In this document: positions 15,220-24,098 of the stretch, piece after piece
Numbering within the stretch: position 1 is the first letter of the stretch
Layout: each line of letters starts with the position of its first letter
Assembly: GCA_900315335.1 (NCBI GenBank)
Contig: OMYR01000019.1
Coordinates: forward strand, 1-59,394
Source of the DNA: an uncultured Bacteroidales bacterium
GTDB lineage: Bacteria; Bacteroidota; Bacteroidia; Bacteroidales; P3
DNA length: 59,394 nucleotides
Direction: 5' to 3'
Notes under the pieces: model-generated
Databases searched by the model: none
The model's input: only the letters and a program-made list of their open reading frames with translations
Told to the model about the DNA's origin: nothing
Made by a program: the position numbers and the translations under genes

Positions 15220-16338
15220 ATGATAACAAACAGAAATAATGCTCCCATAAAGATAGGTATTTCACAGGGCGACATCAATGGTATCGGCTATGAAGTGATG
15301 CTTAAATGCTTTGCCGACAATAGAATGATGGAGATTTGCACGCCTGTTTTGTATGGTTCAAGCAAAGTACTTTCTTATCACAAAAAACTTATCGGAGCAA
15401 ATGATTTTTCATTTGTCAATATACGTGATGCAGAGAAAGCCGAGAGAGGTAAATTCAATATACTGAACATAATTCAAGAAGAAGTTAAAATAGATATAGG
15501 TCAGCCGACAGAGGTTGGCGGCAGACTTGCAGCATATTCTTTGGACAAGACTTGCGAAGATGTTATGACGGGTAAATTAGATGCTATCGTAACTAATCCA
15601 ATAAACAAAAAAGCCATACAATCCAAAGATTTTAACTTTCCCGGCCATACCGAGTATTTAACTAAAAAATTCGGGGCAGAAGAATCCCTTATGATAATGA
15701 CTTGTCGAAATATACATATCGGTATTATGACCAATCACTTGGCATTGAAAGAAATTCCTAATGTTGTTACCAAGGATTTGATTCTTAGAAAACTTAAAGT
15801 AATGGATTTGTCCTTGAAACGTGATTTTGGTATCCGTATGCCGAAGATTGCTGTTTTGGCATTGAATCCACATGCAGGCGATAAGGGACTTATCGGAACG
15901 GAGGACGATGAGATAGTTGCTCCTGCAATCAAAGAAGCCTTTGAGCAAGGTATTCTTGCCTTTGGACCATATCCTTCTGACGGATTTTTCGGTAATGGTT
16001 CGATGAATGATTTTGACGGTGTTATGGCGTTATATCACGATCAGGGATTGATACCGTTTAAGTTGCTTTCCTTCACGGAAGGAGTTAATTTCACGGCAGG
16101 GCTTCCATACGTCAGAACCTCTCCTGCACACGGTACGGCATACGAGATAGCAGGCAAGAACAAAGCGTCCGCTCAGAGTTTTAGAAACGCCGTTTATCTT
16201 GCTGCCGATATTATCAAAAACCGTAGAGAATACGATGCTTTGACAGCAAATCCTCTGAAAAAAGCAAAACGAGAACACGTTGTCGATGAAGATGTTGTTG
16301 AAGACAATATCAATCACGAGGAAATGGATGTAATATAA
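15220..16338 (+). CDS. pdxA: 4-hydroxythreonine-4-phosphate dehydrogenase
   Basis: The 372-residue protein is PdxA-like. PdxA oxidises 4-phospho-hydroxythreonine with NAD in pyridoxal 5'-phosphate synthesis. Visible matches are IGISQGDINGIGYEV at the N-terminus, TNPINKKAIQ and FPGHTEYLT (substrate and metal region), LNPHAGDKGLIGTED, and the metal-binding MALYHDQGLIPFKLL. The frame opens at a TTG at 15181, but the ATG at 15220 gives MITNRNNAPIKIGISQGD, which fits family N-termini. The C-terminal tail of about 30 charged residues (DEDVVEDNINHEE) is longer than typical. A strong hairpin terminator follows. Confidence 0.93.
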   Translation: MITNRNNAPIKIGISQGDINGIGYEVMLKCFADNRMMEICTPVLYGSSKVLSYHKKLIGANDFSFVNIRDAEKAERGKFNILNIIQEEVKIDIGQPTEVGGRLAAYSLDKTCEDVMTGKLDAIVTNPINKKAIQSKDFNFPGHTEYLTKKFGAEESLMIMTCRNIHIGIMTNHLALKEIPNVVTKDLILRKLKVMDLSLKRDFGIRMPKIAVLALNPHAGDKGLIGTEDDEIVAPAIKEAFEQGILAFGPYPSDGFFGNGSMNDFDGVMALYHDQGLIPFKLLSFTEGVNFTAGLPYVRTSPAHGTAYEIAGKNKASAQSFRNAVYLAADIIKNRREYDALTANPLKKAKREHVVDEDVVEDNINHEEMDVI

Positions 16339-16354
16339 ATTTCATTAAACAAGG

Positions 16355-16395
16355 CGATTGATTTATCAGTTAAACCAATAAATCAATCGTTTTGT
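16355..16395 (+). terminator. Terminator after pdxA
   Basis: CGATTGATTTAT (16355-16366) pairs with ATAAATCAATCG (16378-16389), followed by TTTTGT. Confidence 0.8.
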
Positions 16396-16430
16396 ATTGT
16401 TTGAAAGGTGTATTAAGCAAACATTTGGAT

Positions 16431-16535
16431 AATAAGTGTTATTGCTAAATTAGTGTTTAATATTAGTAAAATAGTGTTAAACATTAACAAATTAATATTA
16501 AACATCAGTTTTGCGGTGTTTGATATTAGTTAAAT
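16431..16535. repeat. 21-bp-period intergenic array (4 clear units plus 1 degenerate)
   Basis: Clear units start at 16452, 16473, 16494 and 16515, with cores TGTTTAATATTA, TGTTAAACATTA, TATTAAACATCA and TGTTTGATATTA. A degenerate unit precedes them. This is one of the most regular arrays and lies between pdxA and ligA. Confidence 0.85.
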
Positions 16536-16571
16536 GGAAAGAGATGTAGAAAAATTTATTACTATAAGACA

Positions 16572-18611
16572 ATGAACGGAGATATATCGGATATTAAACT
16601 TATCGAAGAGAAAATCACGCAGTTAAGAAACAGACTTAATAGGGCTAATTACGAATATTATGTCTTGGATAATCCTGTTTTGAGTGATATAGAGTTTGAT
16701 ACTTTGCTTAGGGAACTTGCGGATTTGGAGCGAATGTACCCTCAGTTTGCCGATGAAAATTCTCCTACGGTCAAGGTTGGAGGCGAGATTAACAAGGATT
16801 TCAAACAGGTTGAGCATCGTTATCCTATGCTTTCGTTGTCCAATACATATTCCAAGCAAGAAATTATCGATTTTGTCAATCGTGCCGAGCAGGCTTTGGG
16901 TATAAGAAATTCGCAATGGGTTTGTGAGTTGAAGTATGACGGCTTGGCGATAAGTCTTTTGTATGAAAACGGTAAGTTGGTAAGAGCAGTGACGAGGGGA
17001 AACGGAGTTCAAGGCGATGATGTAACATCTAATGTAAAGACTATTAAATCCGTACCTTTAAGTTTGTTAGGTGATGATTTTCCAAAGGATTTTGAGATTA
17101 GGGGTGAGGTTGTTTTTCCTCACGATGCCTTTGAAAAATTCAATAAAAAACGTATTGAAAACGGCGAAGAGCCTTTTGCCAACGAAAGGAATGCTGCATC
17201 TGGCAGTTTGAAGATGCAAGATTCCAAGCAAGTGGCACAAAGAGGATTGGATTGTTATCTATACTATCTTATCGGCGATGATGTAAAAGAGCAAACTCAT
17301 ACACAGCGTTTGGAAAAGGCTAAACATTGGGGTTTTAAGGTCGAAAAATATTATTCGGTGGTTAATGGTATAGACGAGATAATGGAGTTTATCGATTATT
17401 GGGAGAAAGAGCGTTTCAATTTGCCTTTTGCAACCGACGGAATAGTGTTGAAACTAAACGAGATAAAGTATTGGAATCAGTTAGGTAGCACAGCCAAAAG
17501 TCCTCGTTGGGCAACAGCCTTTAAGTTTAAGGCACAGCAGGCACAAAGTCGGCTTTTGAGTGTTGAGTATCAAGTGGGAAGAACGGGAATAGTAACACCT
17601 GTCGCCAATTTTGAGCCGGTGTGGTTAGGAGGAACGTGGGTAAAAAGAGCAACTCTGAACAACGAACAATGGATGCAGAATTTGGATATTTGCCAGGGCG
17701 ATACATTGGTGATTGAAAAGGGCGGAGAAATAATTCCAAAGATAGTGGAATGCCACCATGATGAAACTTTTGAGGGAGGTTTGAAACGAGTGGAGTTTAT
17801 ACACGATTGTCCTATTTGTGGAGCCGAATTGGTTAAGGAAGAAGACCAAAGCGGGTGGTATTGTCCGAATTACAATCATTGTCAGCCGCAAATTCTCGGA
17901 CGTTTTCAGCATTTCATCTCCAAAAAGGCTATGAATATTGAAACACTTGGCGGAGAAAAGATGAGGTATTTACTTAGCAGTAAAAAAGTTATTGATTTTT
18001 ATTCATTATATACTTTAACCGAATTTGACCTTGTGGGTGTTTATCAAATAGATAGCGAACATAAACTATCTATTCAAGACAAGGGGGCATACAATATAAT
18101 AACCTCTATTGAGAAATCCAAGCAAGTGCCGTTTGAAAGAGTACTCTATGCTTTGGGAATTAGATATATTGGCGAAGTTACGGCAAAGACATTGGCAAAG
18201 CATTTTACCAATATCGACAATCTAATGAACGCAAGCATAGAAGAACTGCAAAATGTCAATGATATAGGAGTTACAACAGCGAAGAGTGTGTTTGATTATT
18301 TCCATAATGAAGAGAATTTGTTGCAGATTGAAAAACTTAAATCTGTCGGGCTTAAATTTGAGATAGATACTCAAAACATTAAAAATACATTGCAAGGAAA
18401 GTCTTTTGTTGTCAGTGGTACGTTTAGCAGGTTCTCACGAGATGAAATCAAAAAGATGATAGAAGACAACGGCGGCAAGAATGTCAGTTCCATTTCCTCA
18501 AAAACCAATTACGTATTGGCGGGCGAGAAGATGGGACCCGAAAAGAAAAAGAAAGCCGAAAGCCTAAGTATTCCTATAATAAGCGAAGAGGATTTTATTG
18601 CGATGTTATAG
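16572..18611 (+). CDS. ligA: NAD-dependent DNA ligase
   Basis: The 679-residue LigA has all its domains: the Ia NAD-binding segment (EYYVLDNPVLSD, about 28-39), the adenylation domain with active-site Lys121 in CELKYDGLAISL, and the OB domain. A four-Cys zinc site follows (CPICGAEL with WYCPNYNHC, about 414-438), then helix-hairpin-helix repeats (LQNVNDIGVTTAKSV) and a C-terminal BRCT domain (about 600-679, SFVVSGTFSRFSRDEIKKMI). It seals nicks in replication and repair using NAD+. The length is normal. ATG at 16572 follows the repeat array by 36 bases. Confidence 0.97.
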   Translation: MNGDISDIKLIEEKITQLRNRLNRANYEYYVLDNPVLSDIEFDTLLRELADLERMYPQFADENSPTVKVGGEINKDFKQVEHRYPMLSLSNTYSKQEIIDFVNRAEQALGIRNSQWVCELKYDGLAISLLYENGKLVRAVTRGNGVQGDDVTSNVKTIKSVPLSLLGDDFPKDFEIRGEVVFPHDAFEKFNKKRIENGEEPFANERNAASGSLKMQDSKQVAQRGLDCYLYYLIGDDVKEQTHTQRLEKAKHWGFKVEKYYSVVNGIDEIMEFIDYWEKERFNLPFATDGIVLKLNEIKYWNQLGSTAKSPRWATAFKFKAQQAQSRLLSVEYQVGRTGIVTPVANFEPVWLGGTWVKRATLNNEQWMQNLDICQGDTLVIEKGGEIIPKIVECHHDETFEGGLKRVEFIHDCPICGAELVKEEDQSGWYCPNYNHCQPQILGRFQHFISKKAMNIETLGGEKMRYLLSSKKVIDFYSLYTLTEFDLVGVYQIDSEHKLSIQDKGAYNIITSIEKSKQVPFERVLYALGIRYIGEVTAKTLAKHFTNIDNLMNASIEELQNVNDIGVTTAKSVFDYFHNEENLLQIEKLKSVGLKFEIDTQNIKNTLQGKSFVVSGTFSRFSRDEIKKMIEDNGGKNVSSISSKTNYVLAGEKMGPEKKKKAESLSIPIISEEDFIAML

Positions 18612-18700
18612 AATTAAGACTGATAATAGTAATTAAAACAAAAAATTAAAAAGTTTAATTAAACTAATAAATAACCAAACTACGATAATTTTTATACAAG

Positions 18701-20116
18701 ATGAAGCAAAAACAAACGATTGCTTTTCACACTCTTGGCTGTAAACTGAATTTTGCGGAAAGTTCCCATCTCTTGCGGTTGTTCAAAGATAAGGGTTTCG
18801 AGGAGGTAAGTTTTCACCAAAAAGCAGATATTTATGTTGTCAATACTTGTACGGTTACATCTGTTGCAGAAAAGAAATGCAGAGCGGCAATACGTAATGC
18901 ACATAAGTTAAACGATAACGCAATCATTGCCGTTATAGGTTGTTTTTCGCAAGTCAATGCAAAGGAGATAGAGCAAATCGAAGGAGTTACAATCATACTT
19001 GGTAATGACAACAAAAACCAATTGGTGGATAGGGTAATTGAGATATTAGAAAATAAAACAACTGCTGAAAACAAAAAATCAGTGTCATTGATTGATGAAT
19101 CGGTATCATTGATTAATGGCACAGTGTGTGAAACTAATCTAACGAATAAAGACAAGAAAAGCCAAGTTGCTTGCAAACAAGAAACAGTTAATAAGGTAGT
19201 TGATATAAACACTGTAAAAACTTTTGCTCCAAGTATTTCGTTTGAAGACAGGACACGAGGTTTTTTGAAAGTTCAAGACGGTTGTGATTATTTCTGTACT
19301 TACTGTGAGATACCTTTTGCAAGGGGTCGTTCGCGTTCTTGCACTGTTGCTCAGGCTGTGGAATATGCCAAAATTTTGGAAAAAGAAAATAAAAAAGAGA
19401 TAGTTTTGACGGGTGTCAATATAGGTGATTTTGGCAAAGGCAATAAAGAGACGTTTTTGGATTTAATCAGGGCTTTGGATTTTCAAACAAATATTGAAAG
19501 ATACAGAATATCCAGCATAGAACCTGATTTACTTACCAAGGATATTATTGATTTCTGTGCTAATTCTTCTTCATTTCTTCCACACTTTCATATACCTTTG
19601 CAATCGGGCAGTGATGTGGTTTTGAAAAATATGAACCGCCATTACACAAGAGAGGATTTTGCCGAAAAGGTGTTGTATATCAAAAGCGTTATGCCTAATG
19701 CCTTTATCGCTTGTGATGTTATGACGGGATTTAATTCCGAAACAGACGCTGAGTTTGCTTCTTGTATGGACTTTTTATCTTCATTGCCTATTGCGTTTAT
19801 ACATGTCTTTACTTATTCCGATCGTCCCGATACCAAGGCGTATAGAATTGAGGGCAGAGTGCCGATGAATATTCGTAAGAAACGAAGCGATGAACTTCAA
19901 ACTTTAAGCGAAAAAATGAAGAAAGCATTTTACAGACAAAACGTTGGCTACACGGCAAAAGTGTTGTGGGAAGAAGCCGAAAAGAATGGTAAGATGTATG
20001 GTTTCTCAGATAATTATTTGCGTTGCGAGAGAGATTTTGACAAGCGTTTGGTAAATACCATAACAACAGAAAGACTGAATAATTTATCAAACGATGAAGA
20101 GGTATTCGTATTGTAA
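18701..20116 (+). CDS. mtaB: MtaB-type tRNA t6A37 methylthiotransferase (radical SAM)
   Basis: The 471-residue MiaB/MtaB-family enzyme would convert t6A37 to ms2t6A in ANN-decoding tRNAs. The N-terminal UPF0004 domain starts FHTLGCKLNFAESSHL (about 9-24), with cluster cysteines there, in VVNTCTVTSVAEKKC and in VIGCFSQ. The radical SAM triad is DGCDYFCTYCEIPFARGRSR (Cys-x3-Cys-x2-Cys), and a TRAM domain follows near 410-471. CEIPFARGRSRS favours MtaB over MiaB. A Ser/Lys/Asn-rich insert of about 50 residues (about 117-172, NKTTAENKKSVSLIDESVS) separates the two domains and looks disordered. It starts 89 bases after ligA. Confidence 0.92.
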   Translation: MKQKQTIAFHTLGCKLNFAESSHLLRLFKDKGFEEVSFHQKADIYVVNTCTVTSVAEKKCRAAIRNAHKLNDNAIIAVIGCFSQVNAKEIEQIEGVTIILGNDNKNQLVDRVIEILENKTTAENKKSVSLIDESVSLINGTVCETNLTNKDKKSQVACKQETVNKVVDINTVKTFAPSISFEDRTRGFLKVQDGCDYFCTYCEIPFARGRSRSCTVAQAVEYAKILEKENKKEIVLTGVNIGDFGKGNKETFLDLIRALDFQTNIERYRISSIEPDLLTKDIIDFCANSSSFLPHFHIPLQSGSDVVLKNMNRHYTREDFAEKVLYIKSVMPNAFIACDVMTGFNSETDAEFASCMDFLSSLPIAFIHVFTYSDRPDTKAYRIEGRVPMNIRKKRSDELQTLSEKMKKAFYRQNVGYTAKVLWEEAEKNGKMYGFSDNYLRCERDFDKRLVNTITTERLNNLSNDEEVFVL

Positions 20117-20151
20117 GAAGGATTTCGTTTTTTAATAAATAATAATTTTAT

Positions 20152-20172
20152 AGTGTTAAACACTAAATTTCT
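20152..20172. repeat. Single 21-bp repeat unit
   Basis: One unit with core TGTTAAACACTAAAT lies just upstream of the GH3/beta-lactamase fusion gene. It extends that reading frame upstream (MLNTKFLF), but the extension is not the real N-terminus. Confidence 0.6.
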
Positions 20173-20200
20173 ATTTATAAAGAAGAAAAAATTAGTTATA

Positions 20201-23155
20201 ATGAAAAGAAAAATAATAATTATATTATTCATTTTGTTGGCAGTCGGTTTGTCGGCAAACAATTCACCTATAAAAAAGCGTAGTGGCAGAAGCAAAGCGG
20301 TTAAGAAGATTATGACAACGATGACCGAAAGGCAGATGATAGGTCAGTTGTTTATGATAGATTCTTATGCAACGTGGAGCGAGGCTCAATTGAAAAAAGT
20401 TTACAGGCAAATAGATAGTAATTACATAGGTGGAGTATGTTTTTTCAAAGGTAATCAAAAGGATTTGATTCGTTTGAACGAAGCGTATAACACACGCAGC
20501 AAGTTGCCATTGTTTATTGCTATTGACGGCGAGTGGGGTATGGGTATGCGAATGACTGACGGCAAGGTTATACCAATGGCTATGACTATGGGAGCGTTAA
20601 AGGAAAACAATTTCGATTTGGTATATAAAATGGGTAGAAATCTTGCAGACCAATGCAACAGTATGGGTATAAACATCAATTTTACTCCCGATGTGGATAT
20701 AAATATCAATGCGAACAATCCTGTTATCAATATGCGTTCTTTTGGACAAGATAAAAACAAGGTTGCCGAACTTGGCTTGCAGATGTTCTCCGGTATGCAG
20801 TCCAAAGGTGTTATGGGTAGCGTCAAACATTTTCCCGGACACGGCGATACTGAAACGGATTCTCACAAAGCAACACCTGTTATAACGCATAGCAAAGCCT
20901 TTATTGATTCGGTGGATAGTTATCCTTTCAGATATGCTATCGATAACGATGTGTGGAGCGTTATGGTTGGGCATTTGGAGGTTAAGGCTTTAAGTGATGA
21001 TACTTTGAAACCCTCTTCAATAAACAGCGATATAATCAATGGATATTTGAAGGACGAATTGAACTTCAACGGCTTGGTATTTACAGATGCGATGAATATG
21101 AAAGGACTTACTTCTCGTTATGGTAAAGGCGAAGCAGAGGTGTTGGCATTGCTTGCAGGGGTTGATATAATCCTTATGGCGGATAATATAGACAATTCCA
21201 TAAATGCCATAATCGAAGCAGTAAATCAAGGCCGTATATCACGTAAGCTAATAAAAGAAAAGTGCAAGAAAGTGCTTAACTGGAAATATGATATGGGGCT
21301 TTTGCAGACTGATGACAATGAAGAATACGTTTCGCGCTCATACTCATTGCCAAGCAAGGAAACTTTACAAAAGTGCGACAACCTTTCCGCGTTGATATAT
21401 GATAACGCTATAACGAGCGTAAATAAATCCAAGATAAATGCCAATACCAACGACACTATTGTCCTTATTGCAATAGGTAATACTTCTTACGATACTTTGA
21501 CAAACTTTATCGATACGACCATTAATAAAATTTTTGTGCGTCTTAATGCCGATACACCAAAGAAAGATATTGACAGCATCATTGCATCATTGCCTGACAA
21601 AGAGACATATATCTTGGTTTCGGGAGGTAGATTTGCCAAACATAACACTCATTACGGAGTGCCTAATGAAACATTCCCTATTTTGAAGAAAATTAGCGAT
21701 AGTTTGAATAATGACAAAACTTTGATTGCTTTTACAAACGCTTACTTCCTTAAATATATCGATACCGCTTATAGTTTTAAGGATGTTTTGATTGCCTACG
21801 AAAATAATTCTTTTACTCAACAAAGTATTGCCAAGATTATTAACGGCGATTTGATTCCGAAAGGCGTTTTGCCGGTTACTGCTTCCAAAGAACACATATA
21901 TATAGAACCCGATACGGATAATGACGAAGAGCAAACAAGTAGCGAGTTCGTTGATATGGATTTACTAAAACAAATGAATATCAATGCACAAATGTTTATG
22001 CAAATAGATTCCATTGCATTGGAAGGAGTAAAACAAAAAGCATATCCGGGTTGTCAGGTTTTAATTGCAAAGGATAATAAAATACTGTTTGAGAAAAATT
22101 ATGGTTATCTTACTTACGACAGCGTAAAACACGTGGATAACAATACCCTATATGACATTGCTTCGGTTACCAAAGTTATGGCTACAACGCTTGCGATTAT
22201 GAAACTTTACGAACAAGGTAAGATTGATTTGGATTGCCAAGTGAAGAAATTCTTGCCTGAATATAAACATTGCAAGTTTGGAAAACTTACCATAAAAGAA
22301 CTGTTAAGCCATTATTCCACCTTACCTGCCACTTATCCTTTTTGGACAAAAACTTTGAAAGACGGAGAACTGAATAAGGATTTGTATGATTACAATGTGT
22401 TTATGGACGAAAACTATATGCGTGTAACAGATACTCTTTTTATTAAGAGAGATTATTTGAATAGTATGCGTAATCAGTTAAAGGATGTTAAACTTAAAGA
22501 CAAACAATACACCTATTCGGATTTGAATTTTCTGTTGTTACAATATGTTGTAGAGGCGGTAAGCAAACAAAGTCTGGATAAATTTGTGGCTCAAACGTTT
22601 TACATTCCTATGAATTTGACAAACACTTGTTTCAATCCATTAGACAACGGCAAGAAAAAAGACAATATTGCACCGACGGAAGACGAAAAAGTTTTCAGAA
22701 AACAATTGCTTCACGCAACTGTACATGACCCTATGGCAGCGTTGCATGGTGGAGTTTGCGGTAATGCAGGTTTGTTTTCCACAGCAGAAAACCTTTATGC
22801 CCTTTGTTCAATGCTTATGAACGAAGGCGAATACAATGGCAGAAGATATTTGCAAAAAGCAACGATAAATACATTCAACAAACGTTATTTCAAAGATAAA
22901 AACGTAAGACGTGCTTTGGGTTTTGATAAACCTTTCATTTCTTCGCCTTCATCACATTGCAGTAAATACGCTTCACAAAACAGTTTCGGCCATTCGGGAT
23001 TTACCGGAACGTATGTATGGATAGACCCCGACAATGGTACAATATTTATTTTCTTATCTAATCGCGTCAATCCTACTGCAACGCCGAACAAATTGGCATC
23101 AATGAACATTCGCACCGATATACACGATTTGATTTATAAAGCATTGGAGAACTAA
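20201..23155 (+). CDS. Exported GH3 beta-N-acetylhexosaminidase fused to serine beta-lactamase-like domain
   Basis: The 984-residue protein begins with a signal peptide (MKRKIIIILFILLAVGLSA). A GH3 domain follows: GGVCFFKGN, then KHFPGHGDTETDSH (about 208-221, NagZ-type signature), and FTDAMNMKGL with the nucleophilic Asp (about 291-300). The second half (about 620-984) is a beta-lactamase/transpeptidase-like serine hydrolase with SVTK (ASVTKVMATT), a YSD second motif (YSDLNFLLLQYV) and HSGFTGT in the KTG position. NagZ-like domains release GlcNAc from cell-wall fragments; the hydrolase half may be an esterase or peptidase acting on the same material. GH3/AmpC-like fusions are known in Bacteroidota. 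Start set at ATG 20201, because upstream codons come from the repeat unit. Confidence 0.92.
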   Translation: MKRKIIIILFILLAVGLSANNSPIKKRSGRSKAVKKIMTTMTERQMIGQLFMIDSYATWSEAQLKKVYRQIDSNYIGGVCFFKGNQKDLIRLNEAYNTRSKLPLFIAIDGEWGMGMRMTDGKVIPMAMTMGALKENNFDLVYKMGRNLADQCNSMGININFTPDVDININANNPVINMRSFGQDKNKVAELGLQMFSGMQSKGVMGSVKHFPGHGDTETDSHKATPVITHSKAFIDSVDSYPFRYAIDNDVWSVMVGHLEVKALSDDTLKPSSINSDIINGYLKDELNFNGLVFTDAMNMKGLTSRYGKGEAEVLALLAGVDIILMADNIDNSINAIIEAVNQGRISRKLIKEKCKKVLNWKYDMGLLQTDDNEEYVSRSYSLPSKETLQKCDNLSALIYDNAITSVNKSKINANTNDTIVLIAIGNTSYDTLTNFIDTTINKIFVRLNADTPKKDIDSIIASLPDKETYILVSGGRFAKHNTHYGVPNETFPILKKISDSLNNDKTLIAFTNAYFLKYIDTAYSFKDVLIAYENNSFTQQSIAKIINGDLIPKGVLPVTASKEHIYIEPDTDNDEEQTSSEFVDMDLLKQMNINAQMFMQIDSIALEGVKQKAYPGCQVLIAKDNKILFEKNYGYLTYDSVKHVDNNTLYDIASVTKVMATTLAIMKLYEQGKIDLDCQVKKFLPEYKHCKFGKLTIKELLSHYSTLPATYPFWTKTLKDGELNKDLYDYNVFMDENYMRVTDTLFIKRDYLNSMRNQLKDVKLKDKQYTYSDLNFLLLQYVVEAVSKQSLDKFVAQTFYIPMNLTNTCFNPLDNGKKKDNIAPTEDEKVFRKQLLHATVHDPMAALHGGVCGNAGLFSTAENLYALCSMLMNEGEYNGRRYLQKATINTFNKRYFKDKNVRRALGFDKPFISSPSSHCSKYASQNSFGHSGFTGTYVWIDPDNGTIFIFLSNRVNPTATPNKLASMNIRTDIHDLIYKALEN

Positions 23156-23158
23156 ATT

Positions 23159-23920
23159 ATGGACGACAAAACAAAAGCATATATTCAAACTCTTGCCGAA
23201 AAATATGAAACGCAGGAGTTTATACCAAAAGACCCCATATCTTTTCCACACCGCTTTAAAGACAAGAAAGATATAGAGATTGCGGCGTTTGTCGCCCAAT
23301 GGTTGGCGTATGGCAAAAGAGAATTATTCTTAAAAGTCTTGGCAAAGATAGGGGAGGATTTCAAAGGCAAGCCATATTTGTATATAAAGAATAGGGAATT
23401 CGACAAATACAAAGATGATAAAACCGTTTTGTATCGTTTTTTCACTTTTGCGGATTATTATCTTCTTTGCGAGGAGTTATATACCATTTATTTTGTTGAA
23501 GGTAAAGCAGTGATGACTATGGAAGAGGTTTTCAAACAAGAATTAAAAACCGACAAAGTCAAAGACCCTATTGTTTTGCTTCAACTTATAGGAAATAAGT
23601 TTTCACGCGTTAAGGGAATACCACATGATACTTTTTCGGCATGTAAGCGTCTTTTTATGTTTTTGCGTTGGATGATAAGAAAAAACTCAACAGTGGATTT
23701 TGGTTTGTGGGATATAATGGGGGCGGAAAACCTTTTGATTCCTGTTGATGTGCATGTCTTGCGACAGAGTATAGCATTAAATCTTACAACAAAGAAAACC
23801 GCAACGATAAAGACCGCAATAGAGATAACGGCTAATATGAAAACCATTTTTCCGACAGACCCTACAAAAGCCGATTTTGCATTGTTCGGCTTGGGCGTAG
23901 ATGAAAATAAAGACGAATAA
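23159..23920 (+). CDS. DUF2400/TIGR02757 family protein
   Basis: This is a 253-residue protein resembling the TIGR02757 (DUF2400) family, conserved in Bacteroidota and of unknown function. It matches typical features: an acidic N-terminus with DPISFPHRFKDKKDIEIAAF (about 22-41), WLAYGKRELFLKVL (about 45-58), KRLFMFLRWMIRKNS (about 162-176) and a C-terminal PVDVHVLRQSIAL (about 197-209). The helical pattern with DVHV recalls base-excision DNA glycosylases of the HhH class, but this is only a suggestion. ATG is 3 bases after the preceding stop, so the two genes are co-transcribed. Confidence 0.8.
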   Translation: MDDKTKAYIQTLAEKYETQEFIPKDPISFPHRFKDKKDIEIAAFVAQWLAYGKRELFLKVLAKIGEDFKGKPYLYIKNREFDKYKDDKTVLYRFFTFADYYLLCEELYTIYFVEGKAVMTMEEVFKQELKTDKVKDPIVLLQLIGNKFSRVKGIPHDTFSACKRLFMFLRWMIRKNSTVDFGLWDIMGAENLLIPVDVHVLRQSIALNLTTKKTATIKTAIEITANMKTIFPTDPTKADFALFGLGVDENKDE

Positions 23921-23950
23921 CTAAACGAAATTCTGATAAGTGAAAACAAA

Positions 23951-24038
23951 AAAATAATCACTCATATTATTTTATTAATATGAGTGATTATTTTACTAAT
24001 GTCCCACATTAATTAAATGGTGTGGGATATTGATGAGA
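23951..24038. repeat. 21-bp-period array whose units form two hairpins
   Basis: Four units start at 23955, 23976, 23997 and 24018. The first two are inverted copies of each other: 23951-23969 and 23976-23994 form a perfect 19-bp stem around CACTCATATTA and TAATATGAGTG. The last two form a second stem (TCCCACA 24002-24008, TGTGGGA 24021-24027). They may terminate the DUF2400 operon and the convergent porin gene. The cores differ from the common TGTTTAACATTA type. Confidence 0.8.
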
Positions 24039-24098
24039 TTATTTTCGGTGTTGAAAAATTTTTTTTGTAGTTGTTTGTGTATTAACTTGATTTCTTTT

